Part shown: positions 1 to 8,690 of the stretch, piece by piece
Layout of the letters: each line of letters begins with the position of its first letter
Numbering within the stretch: the first letter of the stretch is position 1
From: Bradyrhizobium guangzhouense
Lineage (GTDB): Bacteria; Pseudomonadota; Alphaproteobacteria; Rhizobiales; Xanthobacteraceae
Length of the DNA stretch: 64,000 nucleotides
Reading direction: 5' to 3'
Assembly (NCBI RefSeq): GCF_004114955.1
Contig: NZ_CP030054.1
Location: 868,001 to 932,000, forward strand
Program-made: the position numbers and the translations under genes
Notes under the pieces: model-generated
Seen by the model: the letters and a program-made list of their open reading frames with translations, nothing else
The model's database searches: none
Told to the model about the DNA's origin: nothing

Positions 1-89
1 AAGGATAACGTTCCGAAATGAGAACGCAAGGAAAAACCGGGGCGTCGCGCCAGCGCGATGCGGCTCGGCTTTTCGGAGGGAGCGACTTC

Positions 90-1388
90 ATGCGTGGCGG
101 CATGCACTTGATCGGGTTTCTGATCAACTCGCCTATCAATCACACGATCCTGAGCTGGTCGGATCCCGCCGATCAGCGTCTCGAGGCGATGGGAAGCCTG
201 AAGCGCTGGCAGAGGCTTGCGCAGACCTATGAGCGCGGCCTGTTCGATGGGCTGTTCTTCGCGGATACGCCGGGTGTGTTCGACCGCTACAAGGAGCGTT
301 CCGACGAGGCGGTGCGCTACGGCGTGTGCTGGCCGCCGCACGATCCGGTCGTTCTGCTGAGTGCACTCGCCGCCGCCACCGATCGGCTCGGCCTTGCGGT
401 GACGCTCTCCATTTCGGCCAATCATCCCTATCAGGCGGTCCGCTCGCTCTCGACGCTCGACTATATGAGCGGCGGTCGGGTCGGCTGGAACATCGTCACT
501 GGCCATCTGCGCGGCGAGTACCGTGCACTCGGTCTCAATCAACTCGATCACGACCAGCGCTACGATCGCGCCGATGAATATATGGAAGTCTGTCGTGCGC
601 TCTGGAGCGGGGTGCGCGAGGGCGCGGTCCAGGCCGACAGGACGACAGGCGTCTATGCTGATCCGGCCAAGGTGGACATCATCAATCACGAGGGCGAGTA
701 TTTCCGCTGCCATACGGTGCCGCCGGCTTTGCCGTCGCGGCAGGGCCATCCGGTGCTGTTCCAGGCCGGATCCTCCGGCCGCGGCCAGCGCTTCGCGCAG
801 AAGCACGCCGACGTGGTGTTCTCCATTCAACCGCATCTGGGCGGCATGAAAACCTTCATGCAGGAGCTCGGCGCAGCATCGGGGAGCGCGGCCGCGCCCA
901 AGGTGACGTTCGGCGTGCAGCCGATTCTCGGAAGCTCCGAGGCGGAGGCGAGGCGCCGGCTCGACGAATTCGCCGCGCGCATTCCGCTTGAGGCCGCGCT
1001 GAGCCGCTTGTCCGGTTCGCTCGGGGTGGATTTCAGCCAAGTCGAGCTCGATCTGCCGCTCGAGGAGCAGAAGACGCAGGCATCGCAGGGTCTGATGAAG
1101 GCCATGTCGGCCTCGTTCGAGAATCGCCGCTTCACGCTGCGCGAGGCGGCGGTACGCTGGGGCCTTGCGGTCGGCATGCCGCAACTGATCGGAACACCGG
1201 AGCAGGTTGCCGATCAGCTCGAGACGATCTGGCGGGAGACCGGGTGCCACGGTTTCAATATCACGCCGACGACCACGCCCTCCAGCGTCGAGGAATTCGT
1301 TGACCAGGTGATCCCAATTCTGCAGAAACGAGGTGTGTTCCGCACCGCATATGAGGGCGAGACGTTCCGCGAAAATTTGCTGAACTGA
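90..1388 (+). CDS. NtaA/SnaA/DszA-type flavin-dependent monooxygenase
   Basis: A 432-residue luciferase-like (LLM) flavin monooxygenase of the NtaA/SnaA/DszA branch. These enzymes use reduced FMN supplied by a separate reductase to oxidise small organic substrates. Seen: the family-typical N-terminus (HLIGFLINSP), the block SANHPYQAVRSLSTLD, and GRVGWNIVTGH followed by DRADEYMEVC, in the usual order and at the usual length. An earlier ATG exists at 18, but a strong Shine-Dalgarno (GGAGGG at 75-80) sits before the ATG at 90, so I chose that start. It heads a same-strand cluster with a TRAP transporter, an amidohydrolase and an aldolase, which suggests the first oxidation step of an imported organic acid. 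The substrate is not readable from sequence. Confidence 0.88.
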   Translation: MRGGMHLIGFLINSPINHTILSWSDPADQRLEAMGSLKRWQRLAQTYERGLFDGLFFADTPGVFDRYKERSDEAVRYGVCWPPHDPVVLLSALAAATDRLGLAVTLSISANHPYQAVRSLSTLDYMSGGRVGWNIVTGHLRGEYRALGLNQLDHDQRYDRADEYMEVCRALWSGVREGAVQADRTTGVYADPAKVDIINHEGEYFRCHTVPPALPSRQGHPVLFQAGSSGRGQRFAQKHADVVFSIQPHLGGMKTFMQELGAASGSAAAPKVTFGVQPILGSSEAEARRRLDEFAARIPLEAALSRLSGSLGVDFSQVELDLPLEEQKTQASQGLMKAMSASFENRRFTLREAAVRWGLAVGMPQLIGTPEQVADQLETIWRETGCHGFNITPTTTPSSVEEFVDQVIPILQKRGVFRTAYEGETFRENLLN

Positions 1389-1457
1389 ACGGCAACGGCC
1401 ACGCGAGTTGGCCGCGTTCCAACGAGTATCGTTACGAGCAGGGAGGAGATCGTGACA

Positions 1458-2468
1458 ATGAATCACACTCGGAGAGCGTTCGTGAAGACGACGCTGCTCG
1501 CGGGCATCGGCGCGCCGGCCCTTGGTCTTTTCGCGCCGAACATCGCGCGGGGGCAGGGGGCGGTCACCCTGAAATTCGCTCATCCCGACAGCAACCTCCA
1601 TCCCAACCACAAGATGGCGGAAGCCTTTGCGGGCCGGGTAGGCGAACGCACCAATGGCGCTGTCAAGATCGATATCTTCGCCGGCGGACAGCTTGGCTCC
1701 AGTGTCAGCATCGCGACCGGCGTTGCGACCGGGACGGTCGATCTCGTGTACCACACCGCGGGATTCCTCTCCTCCATCTTCCCAATGATGCAGGTGCTCG
1801 ATCTGCCGTTCCTGTTCCGCGACGCGCGCAGCGGCGAAAGGGTGACCGATGGCGAGATCGGCCAGATGATCTTCGCCAGCCTCGCGCCGAAGAATGTCTA
1901 TGGCCTGGCCTGGAGCACCAATGGCTGGCGGGTGGTGGAGACCACCAGAAAGGTCGTGCGAGCTCCCGACGACCTTTCCGGGATGAAGTTCAGGATCCAG
2001 CAAAGCCCGGTCTTCGTCGCGATGGCCAAGGCATTCAACGCCCAGCCCGTGTCGCTCGACGTTTCCGAGATGTATCTGGCGCTGACGCAGAACACGATCG
2101 ACGGCTACGAATTCCCGCTGCTCTCCGTCGTCGCGACCAAGCTGCACGAGGTGACGAAATTCGTTTCCGAAACCAATCACACCTACAACGCGATGGCGCT
2201 GCTCGGCTCGAAGTTCAAGCTCGACAAGCTCGATCCGACGCACCTGAAGGTCCTGCGTGAGGAAGCGCTGCGGTTCGGCAACGACACCCGCAAGTCGATC
2301 GTCGAGGCCTCCGCCGCGGCCAAGAAAACCTGCCAAGATGCCGGCATCCAGTTCAACCCCGTCGACTACGCGCCGTTCAGGCAAAAGGTCGAGCCCGTGT
2401 TCGCTCAGTTCCGCACGTCGATGGGCGAGCAGCTCATCGACAAACTGCTGAAAGCCGCCGAGGGATGA
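1458..2468 (+). CDS. TRAP transporter substrate-binding protein (DctP family)
   Basis: A 336-residue periplasmic solute-binding protein of the DctP/TAXI type that captures organic acids for a TRAP transporter. The N-terminus has a twin-arginine-like motif (TRRAFVK) followed by a hydrophobic stretch ending near residue 33, so export as a folded protein is plausible. The DctP signature region (RIQQSPVFVAMAKAFNAQP) is present. The ATG at 1458 lies 9 bases after GGGAGGAG; a GTG at 1452 is too close to that site. The stop overlaps the ATG of the fused permease gene (ATGA), which implies translational coupling with its membrane partner. Confidence 0.92.
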   Translation: MNHTRRAFVKTTLLAGIGAPALGLFAPNIARGQGAVTLKFAHPDSNLHPNHKMAEAFAGRVGERTNGAVKIDIFAGGQLGSSVSIATGVATGTVDLVYHTAGFLSSIFPMMQVLDLPFLFRDARSGERVTDGEIGQMIFASLAPKNVYGLAWSTNGWRVVETTRKVVRAPDDLSGMKFRIQQSPVFVAMAKAFNAQPVSLDVSEMYLALTQNTIDGYEFPLLSVVATKLHEVTKFVSETNHTYNAMALLGSKFKLDKLDPTHLKVLREEALRFGNDTRKSIVEASAAAKKTCQDAGIQFNPVDYAPFRQKVEPVFAQFRTSMGEQLIDKLLKAAEG

Positions 2469-4333
2469 CCGAGCAGGTCTGTGATGTTCCGGCTTCAGGG
2501 CACAGCCACGCTCTGTCGCGCTTTGGTCTCGGTGCCATCGCCGAGATCATGGTGGCGATCGCGCTGGCGTTGCAGCTGGCCATCACGCTGCTCTCCGTGC
2601 TGATTCGCGAGGTGACGCCGTTCTCCATCCTGTCGGTGGACGAAACCGCAAAATTGTCGCTGAGCGTGATTGCCTTCATGGGCGGCGCCATCGCCTATCG
2701 GCGCGCCGAACATGCCTCGATCGAGGTCATCACAAAGCGTTTGACCCCGCACTGGCGACAGGTCCTGGGCTGCGTGGTCGACCTTGGGGTGCTGGTGACG
2801 GCGATATCCATCCTCCGGGGCAGCGCCTCGCTGTTCATGGTCCGTCTCGACGAGCATCTGCCGATCACGGGTTGGCCGACCGCCACCCTGGTCGTGCCGC
2901 TCGGGCTCGGGCTGCTGCTGATCGCCCTGACCGCCGCCGAGCGGCTCTTGGCAAAGCGCGGGCGACCGCTCCTGGTCGCGCTTGCCGCCGCTACCGTGCT
3001 TGCCGGCTGCCTGTTCGCCGATGCCAGCCTCTTCACACAGACTTTCAGCTCGCGATATTCGCTGGTGGCGCTCTTGATCGTGCTGTTCGCCATGATCGGC
3101 ATCGGCATGCCGATCGGCTTCGCACTGATGGCGGGCTCGCTGATCTACCTCCTGGCCAACGACATTCCACTGGTCGCGATCGCGCAGAGCATGATCGACG
3201 CCAACAGCAACTTCATCCTGCTGGCGTTACCGTTCTTCATCCTCGCCGGCGGTATCATGGATCAGGGCGGAATCAGCGTGCGCTTCGTGCGCTTTGCGAT
3301 GTCGCTGGTCGGCCATTTCCGTGGCGGTCTGCTCCAGGTGGTGGTGATCACGACCTATCTCGTGTCGGGTATCTCCGGATCGAAAGCGGCCGACGTGGTC
3401 GCCGTAGGATCCGTCATGCGGCGAGAGCTTGAAAGAACGGGCTACAAGCCCCAGGAATCCGCCGCGGCGCTGGCGGCATCGGCCGCAATGTCCGAGACGA
3501 TCCCGCCGAGCATCGCGATGCTGATCCTCGGAACGGTGACACCGGTTTCGATCGGCACGCTGTTCGTCGCCGGTCTGATACCCGCGGCAGTGATTGCCGT
3601 GATGCTCATGCTGCTGATCTATGTTTCCGCCCGCAACAGCGGTTTGTCCGCCAATCCCAAAGCGACCGCCGGAGAGCGAGCCAGGGCCGGCACGGACGCG
3701 TTGCTGCCGCTCGGCATGCCGGTCATCATGATCCTCGGCATCAAGTTCGGCTTCGCCACACCGACCGAAGTGTCCTCGATCGCCGTGCTGTATGGGCTTG
3801 TCCTCGCATCCGTGTTCTATCGCGCGCTCACGCTCAGGGCATGCGCCAGAATCCTGATTGAAGCCGGACGGCTGACAGGGATGGTTCTGTTCATCGTCGC
3901 GGCCGCGGGCGCATTCGGCTGGGTGTTGACCGCCGCCGGGCTGAACGCGCATCTGAGCCAGGTCGTCGCGCTGCTCGGCAACAGCAAGTTGCTGTTTCTC
4001 CTGGGTTCGATCGCCCTGATCATCATCGTCGGGGCCTTGCTGGAGGGGTTGCCGGCGATCATCATCCTCGCACCCGTCCTGATGCCGATCGCCAATCAAC
4101 TCGGCATCGATTCCATTCATTATGCGATGGTAATCATCCTGTCGATCGGCGTAGGCGTCTTCATGCCGCCTGTCGGCATCGGCTTCTATATCGCTTGCGC
4201 TGTCGTACGCGCGGACATCGACCAGGCGTCGCGATCGATGGTGCCGTACCTCGTTGTGCTCTGTCTCGGCGTGCTGCTCATCGCCTATGTCCCCTGGTTT
4301 ACGCACGCGCTGCCAAATCTGATCGGGAAGTGA
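2465..4333 (+). CDS. TRAP transporter fused permease (DctQ-DctM)
   Basis: A 622-residue inner-membrane protein combining the small DctQ subunit (four predicted helices, about residues 20-170) with the large DctM subunit (about 190-620, roughly a dozen helices) in one chain. The DctM part has GIGMPIGFALM, LLALPFFILAGGIMD and the GSKAADVVAVGSVM segment typical of the family. It drives sodium-dependent uptake of the ligand delivered by the preceding binding protein, whose gene it overlaps by four bases. Fused QM permeases are common in proteobacteria, so the fusion itself is not odd. Confidence 0.92.
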   Translation: MTEQVCDVPASGHSHALSRFGLGAIAEIMVAIALALQLAITLLSVLIREVTPFSILSVDETAKLSLSVIAFMGGAIAYRRAEHASIEVITKRLTPHWRQVLGCVVDLGVLVTAISILRGSASLFMVRLDEHLPITGWPTATLVVPLGLGLLLIALTAAERLLAKRGRPLLVALAAATVLAGCLFADASLFTQTFSSRYSLVALLIVLFAMIGIGMPIGFALMAGSLIYLLANDIPLVAIAQSMIDANSNFILLALPFFILAGGIMDQGGISVRFVRFAMSLVGHFRGGLLQVVVITTYLVSGISGSKAADVVAVGSVMRRELERTGYKPQESAAALAASAAMSETIPPSIAMLILGTVTPVSIGTLFVAGLIPAAVIAVMLMLLIYVSARNSGLSANPKATAGERARAGTDALLPLGMPVIMILGIKFGFATPTEVSSIAVLYGLVLASVFYRALTLRACARILIEAGRLTGMVLFIVAAAGAFGWVLTAAGLNAHLSQVVALLGNSKLLFLLGSIALIIIVGALLEGLPAIIILAPVLMPIANQLGIDSIHYAMVIILSIGVGVFMPPVGIGFYIACAVVRADIDQASRSMVPYLVVLCLGVLLIAYVPWFTHALPNLIGK

Positions 4334-4370
4334 GGCTCCGGACCGTCTGCCGCGGTCGAAGGTCTCGACG

Positions 4371-5237
4371 ATGTCGTGCCAAGAAGAAAGAAGAACGGTG
4401 ACCCGGAGTTCTCAAGCAAGTTTCAAGACCATGCCGGGACGGACCGATACCCATTTCCATGTCTTCGGCCCGGAGGCCCGATATCCCTATCGGACCGAGC
4501 TGACCTACGCGCCGCCTGCTGCAACACCCGCAGCCTATATGGCGTTGGCCGAGCGGCTTGGCATCGATCGTGCCGTCATCGTCCAGGCCAGCGTCTATGG
4601 ATCGGATAACAGCCGGCAGCTCGATGCGATGCGCGAAATCGCAGGCGTGGAAACACGTGCAGTTGTCGTCGTCGATCCCGATGTCTCGGACGAAGAACTC
4701 GACGAGCTACACCACAAGGGCGCGAGAGGCGTGAGGTTCATTGCGACCCGGCCAGGCAGCTTGCCGCTCGCACAGCTGGAGCGAATTGCATCCCGGATTC
4801 GGCGATGGGGCTGGCATGTCGCGCTGATGCTCGACGGTCGCTCCATCGTCGCGCTTGAGGACCGGCTGCAAAAATTGCCGTGCCCCTTCGTGATCGATCA
4901 CCTGGCCGATCCCGACGCCCAAAAGGGAACGGAACAACCTGCTTTTCAGGCTCTCCTTCGGCTGCTCCGATCGGGCAATTGCTGGACGAAGATTTCGGCG
5001 CCGTATCACATGAATACCGCTGCACCGGCTTATGACGAGCTCGAGCCGCTCGTCGAAGCCTTATTGGCTGAGGCACCGGATCGTCTGCTGTGGGCGACCG
5101 ACTGGCCGCATGCCGCAACGCATGGACCGACCCCTGACGCGACAGATCTCCTTTCGGCGCTTTATTCGTGGTGCGACGAAACCGTCCTGACCAAGATCAT
5201 GGTTCGAAATCCGGCGGCTCTGTACGGATTTGGCTGA
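4371..5237 (+). CDS. Amidohydrolase family protein (PDC-lactonase-like)
   Basis: A protein of up to 288 residues in the amidohydrolase superfamily, nearest in style to 2-pyrone-4,6-dicarboxylate lactonase (LigI-like) and related metal-independent hydrolases. Seen: TDTHFHVFGP near the N-terminus (the HxH motif), VIDHLADP in the middle and LLWATDWPHA near the C-terminus. The start is uncertain: ATG 4371, GTG 4398 (with GAAGAA before it) or ATG 4431 are all possible. Its position between a TRAP transporter and an RraA-type aldolase fits a ring-cleavage or lactone-opening step in aromatic-acid catabolism. That pathway assignment is inference. Confidence 0.82.
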   Translation: MSCQEERRTVTRSSQASFKTMPGRTDTHFHVFGPEARYPYRTELTYAPPAATPAAYMALAERLGIDRAVIVQASVYGSDNSRQLDAMREIAGVETRAVVVVDPDVSDEELDELHHKGARGVRFIATRPGSLPLAQLERIASRIRRWGWHVALMLDGRSIVALEDRLQKLPCPFVIDHLADPDAQKGTEQPAFQALLRLLRSGNCWTKISAPYHMNTAAPAYDELEPLVEALLAEAPDRLLWATDWPHAATHGPTPDATDLLSALYSWCDETVLTKIMVRNPAALYGFG

Positions 5238-5352
5238 TGCAATGCTCGATCATGACCGTTGGCAGATGCGGCTCGTGTGAGCACCCGAGGATGCGGCTCC
5301 GGGCAACTTGAAAACCCTTCGTACGTGAAGAACGCTTACAGAAAGAGGAAAC

Positions 5353-6060
5353 ATGCAGTCCGTCATCTACAAGCGCATTCCGCAATGCCCGGCAGACCTC
5401 CTGGCCGAGGTCGCAAAATATCCGGTCTCCGATTTGCACGAGGCACTCGGCCCGGTCGAGGGGCGCATGCAGCTCATGAGCTCGCGCATGCGGCCGATCG
5501 CGCCAGGCCAGCGGATCGCGGGCCAAGCCGTCACGTCGTATAATTTCCCTGGCGACAACCTCATGATCCATGCCGCCCTCAACGTCGCGCAGCGAGGCCA
5601 GGTGCTCGTCCTCGTCAACGGCGGTGGCGCGCACGGCTCGTTGTGGGGCGACGTGGCCGCGACCTTCGCCAAGCAGAAGGGGATTGCGGGCATCATTGTC
5701 GATGGTCCGGCCCGGGATGTCGCTGCGCTGCGTGAGCTCGGCTCGCTGACCTGGTCGACGTCGATCTCCTCCAGTCATCCCGAAAAGCGCGGCCCCGGCG
5801 CGGTGAACGTGCCGATCGTTTGCGACGGCGTACGTGTGGATCCCGGTGACGTGATCGTCGCCGATGATGACGGGGCGCTCGCGATTCCGCTGCGCTCGCT
5901 CGAGCGTGCGGTGAAGGGCGCACGGGAGCGCAATCGGAAGGAGATCGAGCTGCGCGACCGTCTGAAGACCGGCTCGTCGTTGTTCGAGCTGCTGCAGATG
6001 GACAAGAACGTGCAGGCCGCCGGCGCTGAAATCAGGGATACTCTCTGGATTGACGGCTGA
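5353..6060 (+). CDS. RraA family protein / 4-hydroxy-4-methyl-2-oxoglutarate aldolase-like
   Basis: A 235-residue protein of the RraA/HMG-aldolase fold. Enzymes of this fold (LigK, HMG/CHA aldolase) cleave 4-carboxy-4-hydroxy-2-oxoadipate to pyruvate and oxaloacetate; RraA itself binds RNase E. Seen: VSDLHEALGP near the N-terminus, VNGGGAHGSLWGDVAATFAKQ in the centre and IVDGPARDVAALRELG after it, with the DGARD-like metal/substrate motif represented as DGPARD. Length and residues fit the aldolase branch better than RraA. A Shine-Dalgarno (AGAGGAA) precedes the ATG. With the amidohydrolase upstream it would complete a lactone-to-pyruvate route. Confidence 0.85.
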   Translation: MQSVIYKRIPQCPADLLAEVAKYPVSDLHEALGPVEGRMQLMSSRMRPIAPGQRIAGQAVTSYNFPGDNLMIHAALNVAQRGQVLVLVNGGGAHGSLWGDVAATFAKQKGIAGIIVDGPARDVAALRELGSLTWSTSISSSHPEKRGPGAVNVPIVCDGVRVDPGDVIVADDDGALAIPLRSLERAVKGARERNRKEIELRDRLKTGSSLFELLQMDKNVQAAGAEIRDTLWIDG

Positions 6061-6084
6061 CCGGACGGCGTCCCTGGCGCGAGG

Positions 6085-6951
6085 TCATTTCTTGCGCCGC
6101 TTGCCGGTGTCGGCCCGCTCGGCAGAATCTTCTGCCGGCGGATATGGGCCGCGATAGCCGAGGATCTGCGAGATCTGTTCGGCGGCCTTGAAGGTCAGCC
6201 GCTCGATGTGCTCGCGCGCAAGCAGCAGGCGCGCGGTAGGGCCGGCGATCGTCACCGAGCAGCTGACGAGGCCGGCCTCGTCAAAACAGGGGCTCGCGAT
6301 GCCGGTGGCGCCATCAATTATACCATTAGCGTCGACAACGACGCCGCGGTGACGGATTTCGGGGAACATGGCGACGAGTTCCTCTTTCGAGGATGTGTCG
6401 TCCGTGAACTTTACAAACTTGGTCTGGGTCAGATACGCCGTCTGAACATTCTCTGGTAGGAATGCCAGCATCGCCTTTCCTGCGGCCGTACAATACAGCG
6501 GCCGCCGGTTGCCGATGCGGACCGCAAAGCGCAGCGGCTTTTCCGATTCGATGACATCGACGTAAGATATCTCGTGGCCCTCCTCGGAGAGGACACCGAG
6601 CAGGATCGTCTCCTCGGTCTCTCGTGCGAGCCGCTCCAGGACGGGACGCGCACATTTCGGGAACGATCGAGCCTGAGCCAGGCTCGCGCCAAGCTTGATC
6701 GCTTGATCGCCGAGAATGTAGTGGCCGTTGTCGCTGCGAGCATATCCCCCGCCTTCGAGCGCGCGCATGAGGCTGAAGACGCTCGTTTTCGGCAGTTTTA
6801 GGCGGTCACTGAGCTTTGCCAGCGTAAGACCTTCCGGTTCGGCCGCTAACGCCTGCAGGATATCCATCACCCGAAGCGCCGAACGAGGGCCGCTGAAGGC
6901 CCGTTCGGTTGTCCTCGCGTTGTTGGACATTTGTTCGTCGTGGCGTTTCAT
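6085..6951 (-). CDS. IclR family transcriptional regulator
   Basis: A 288-residue IclR-type regulator. The N-terminal winged helix (about residues 24-85, with LTLAKLSDRLKLPKTSVFSLMRAL) is followed by the effector-binding domain, which contains YCTAAGKAMLAFLP and GIASPCFDEAGLV. It is convergent with the aldolase gene, 24 bases away, and reads away from the catabolic cluster. It probably controls that cluster, since IclR proteins commonly regulate aromatic or organic acid operons, but no operator is evident. An extra Lys/Arg-rich tail (GKRRKK) ends the protein. Confidence 0.9.
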   Translation of the reverse strand: MKRHDEQMSNNARTTERAFSGPRSALRVMDILQALAAEPEGLTLAKLSDRLKLPKTSVFSLMRALEGGGYARSDNGHYILGDQAIKLGASLAQARSFPKCARPVLERLARETEETILLGVLSEEGHEISYVDVIESEKPLRFAVRIGNRRPLYCTAAGKAMLAFLPENVQTAYLTQTKFVKFTDDTSSKEELVAMFPEIRHRGVVVDANGIIDGATGIASPCFDEAGLVSCSVTIAGPTARLLLAREHIERLTFKAAEQISQILGYRGPYPPAEDSAERADTGKRRKK

Positions 6952-7612
6952 CGGTTGATCTTACTTTCATTATTCCTGTCATTCGATTAGCCAGAGCGCA
7001 AGCAGCCCAAGCGAGCATCAGTTGAGGGTCCAGATAGACCGTTCTAACAGCTATAGGTTATACTCCACGCAGCCGACCGCGACGCGGCTGGCCGTTGTCT
7101 ACCCATGTCATCGCCAATGGGGCGGATTGGGCTCAGGTGCTGAAAGAATATGAAGATCTCCCCAGCCATGCCTCGCTAGGTCCGTTTAATCGGCGTGGAA
7201 CGAGAAGCGCACGAGCGCAAGCTCCGACTGCACGACCCTCGGATGCGTATCGAGGGTCAGAGCCGAGCCACATTGCGGATGAAGCCGTCGGTCCTGTTAG
7301 GATGTGAGAGCAGGGCCGGGGGGCTGAACGGAAAAAGATCAGTCTTGATAAAACAGCCTTCCCCCTATGCGTAGGCTCTGCCCAGAATTACTTCTGGACT
7401 TCACCGGGCGGTTGCCCGGTCCTGGGCCAGTTCCGCAGCATTCCATGCTTATCCGGGGCGGCCCCGAAAGTCTCACCTTGCATTGAGCTACTTGACCCCG
7501 GGGAGGGGACCCCAGCCAACCGGAACTTCAGTATTTTCGTTTATTTCACTTGTTGCGTTTATTTCGAATATAGCCTACATACAATGCCGTACCGAGGAGA
7601 ACAACGATTACG
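6952..7612. other. Non-coding stretch at the core/accessory boundary
   Basis: No convincing gene is seen in these 660 bases. A short GC-rich stem-loop (CCGGGC, loop GGTT, GCCCGG) lies at 7404-7419. From about 7530 the composition turns AT-rich; see the direct repeats before the next gene. The change from a compact catabolic cluster to sparse accessory DNA happens here. Confidence 0.5.
7538..7565 (+). promoter_or_regulatory. Direct repeats in an AT-rich promoter, candidate autoregulatory operator
   Basis: Two exact copies of CGTTTATTTC lie 18 bases apart (7538-7547 and 7556-7565), followed by TATAGC at about 7570 as a possible -10 element and the antitoxin gene at 7613. Toxin-antitoxin promoters are usually bound by the antitoxin, so these repeats are a reasonable operator. 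This is inference from position. Confidence 0.45.
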
Positions 7613-8065
7613 ATGCCAGCCTACGCCGAAGAGCTGGGAGGTACTCGCCTGCCTTCCGCGAGCGAGAAGGCGGCAGCCAACCAGCTTCGTCAAATACTCG
7701 CGTCGCATGCGACTGGGGATGCCAAGCTACGCGTGCTCGACGATGCTCAAAAGGCTGCTGAGATAACCTTGTCGCCGGCCCTGTCGAGCCTCTTAATGGA
7801 ATTGCTTCGGCACATCGGCCGCGGCGATGCGGTGACCCTTGTGCCTGTGCATGAGATGTTGACCACACAGCAAGCTGCCGACATCCTAAATGTCTCACGT
7901 CCGTTTCTGGTTTCTCTGCTAGAGAAGAACGAAATTCAGCACGTGACAGTGGGGCGTCATCGCAGGATTAGGGCAGAGGATCTATTCGCCTATAAGCGCA
8001 CGCGTGATGAGAAGCGAGGCAACGCGCTTGCGAATCTCGCCGAGCTGGACGCGGAGCATCTGTAA
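7613..8065 (+). CDS. Excisionase-like HTH antitoxin, partner of a PIN toxin
   Basis: A 150-residue protein whose C-terminal half (from about residue 82) is a MerR/excisionase-type DNA-binding domain: [19 protein letters not shown], then [16 protein letters not shown]. The N-terminal half is helical and may bind a toxin. Proteins of this layout are typically antitoxins encoded just before a PIN-domain RNase. Here the following gene starts three bases downstream and begins as a PIN toxin, but it is cut off after about 22 codons. The antitoxin itself looks intact. Confidence 0.72.
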   Translation: MPAYAEELGGTRLPSASEKAAANQLRQILASHATGDAKLRVLDDAQKAAEITLSPALSSLLMELLRHIGRGDAVTLVPVHEMLTTQQAADILNVSRPFLVSLLEKNEIQHVTVGRHRRIRAEDLFAYKRTRDEKRGNALANLAELDAEHL

Positions 8066-8067
8066 GC

Positions 8068-8169
8068 TTGTTTGCGAATCGTTTCACCGCATTCGTCGAT
8101 GCGTGCTCCCTTGCGAGTGCCCTCAAAAATAGACTGGCCTCAGGCAGCACAATTTTGATGCAGCTCTGA
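8068..8169 (+). pseudogene. Truncated PIN-domain toxin (N-terminus only)
   Basis: From a TTG at 8068 the frame reads MFANRFTAFVDACSLASALK, the typical start of a PIN toxin including the first catalytic Asp (FVDAC). After about 22 codons the PIN similarity ends and the frame stops at 8169, just before the dif-like site at 8176. The toxin was evidently cut by a rearrangement there, leaving an orphan antitoxin. Confidence 0.65.
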
Positions 8170-8175
8170 TTTCGG

Positions 8176-8203
8176 ATATTCCAAAATGAAGGTTGTGCAA
8201 ATC
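8176..8203 (-). repeat. dif-like site A (XerCD-type recombination site candidate)
   Basis: Read on the minus strand: left arm GATTTGCACAA, six-base centre CCTTCA, right arm TTTTGGAATAT. Compare the bacterial dif pattern, an 11-base arm ending GCATAA, six bases, then an arm starting TTATG. This is the most diverged of four related sites in the window. It shares the centre and about 25 flanking bases on its left with site B at 13011. It sits exactly at the broken end of the PIN gene. Confidence 0.45.
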
Positions 8204-8618
8204 AACGAAAGCTGACTGAGATCAATCGCCTGCGTGTAAAACGACCCGCTGGCTGTCTCCTGCACTCGCGCCACTCTCGGTCTCTGCGCCGAACTAGCGC
8301 TATCAAAGGCAGTATTCCCGCGACTGGACCACCGATAGATCATCGCTTCCAACTGCCCGCGAAGGTCAATCGAATGCTCTGCGTATTCAGCCCGACTGTG
8401 ATCGCACCATCGGCTCTGCAGCGTGCGCGTCCGATACCTCGCCTGCTGAGGGCCCACCAGCCTCTGCTTTAGGGCGGGGAGTGTTGCGCTCCGTCTCCAC
8501 GGCCTGGTTGCAAAGCAGGACGCGTGTCTGCAGACCGGAAACCTCAAACCAAGGCATCTTCTATGGAATTGGAAGCACGGTGATTCTGATTTTCGTGGTG
8601 AGTCCGGGAGAATGCCGT
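8204..8618. other. No supported gene
   Basis: These 415 bases hold no frame I can support. A minus-strand open frame (8140-8640) runs through both site A and the tts box and has no recognisable motif, so I treat it as chance. Confidence 0.4.
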
Positions 8619-8646
8619 TCGTCAGCTGATCGTCAGCCAAGCCGTC
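8619..8646 (+). promoter_or_regulatory. tts box (TtsI-dependent type III secretion promoter)
   Basis: The stretch contains GTCAGCTGATCG directly followed by TCAGCC and a distal CGTC. This matches the rhizobial tts-box pattern GTCAG-n-TT-n-TCG-n-AAGCT with a few substitutions. It lies 44 bases before the ATG of the candidate effector gene and on the same strand, the usual arrangement for TtsI-activated effector genes. Confidence 0.62.
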
Positions 8647-8690
8647 TATCTAATTAGGCTTCACGTTCTCGCCTGGATCGGAGTTAGAAT

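Noticed and set aside
1394..1420. Stem-loop between the monooxygenase and TRAP genes as a terminator
   Set aside because: The arms pair (GGCCA with TGGCC) but no T run follows and the genes look co-directional; not called.
3227..4306. A long open frame on the minus strand (359 codons) inside the TRAP permease
   Set aside because: It is antisense to a clear membrane protein gene, is very rich in Asp/His/Gln/Arg as expected of a mirror frame, and has no motif.
8185..8215. Minus-strand GTCAGCTTTCG resembling a second tts box
   Set aside because: One base is missing in the core spacing and no effector-like gene follows on that strand.
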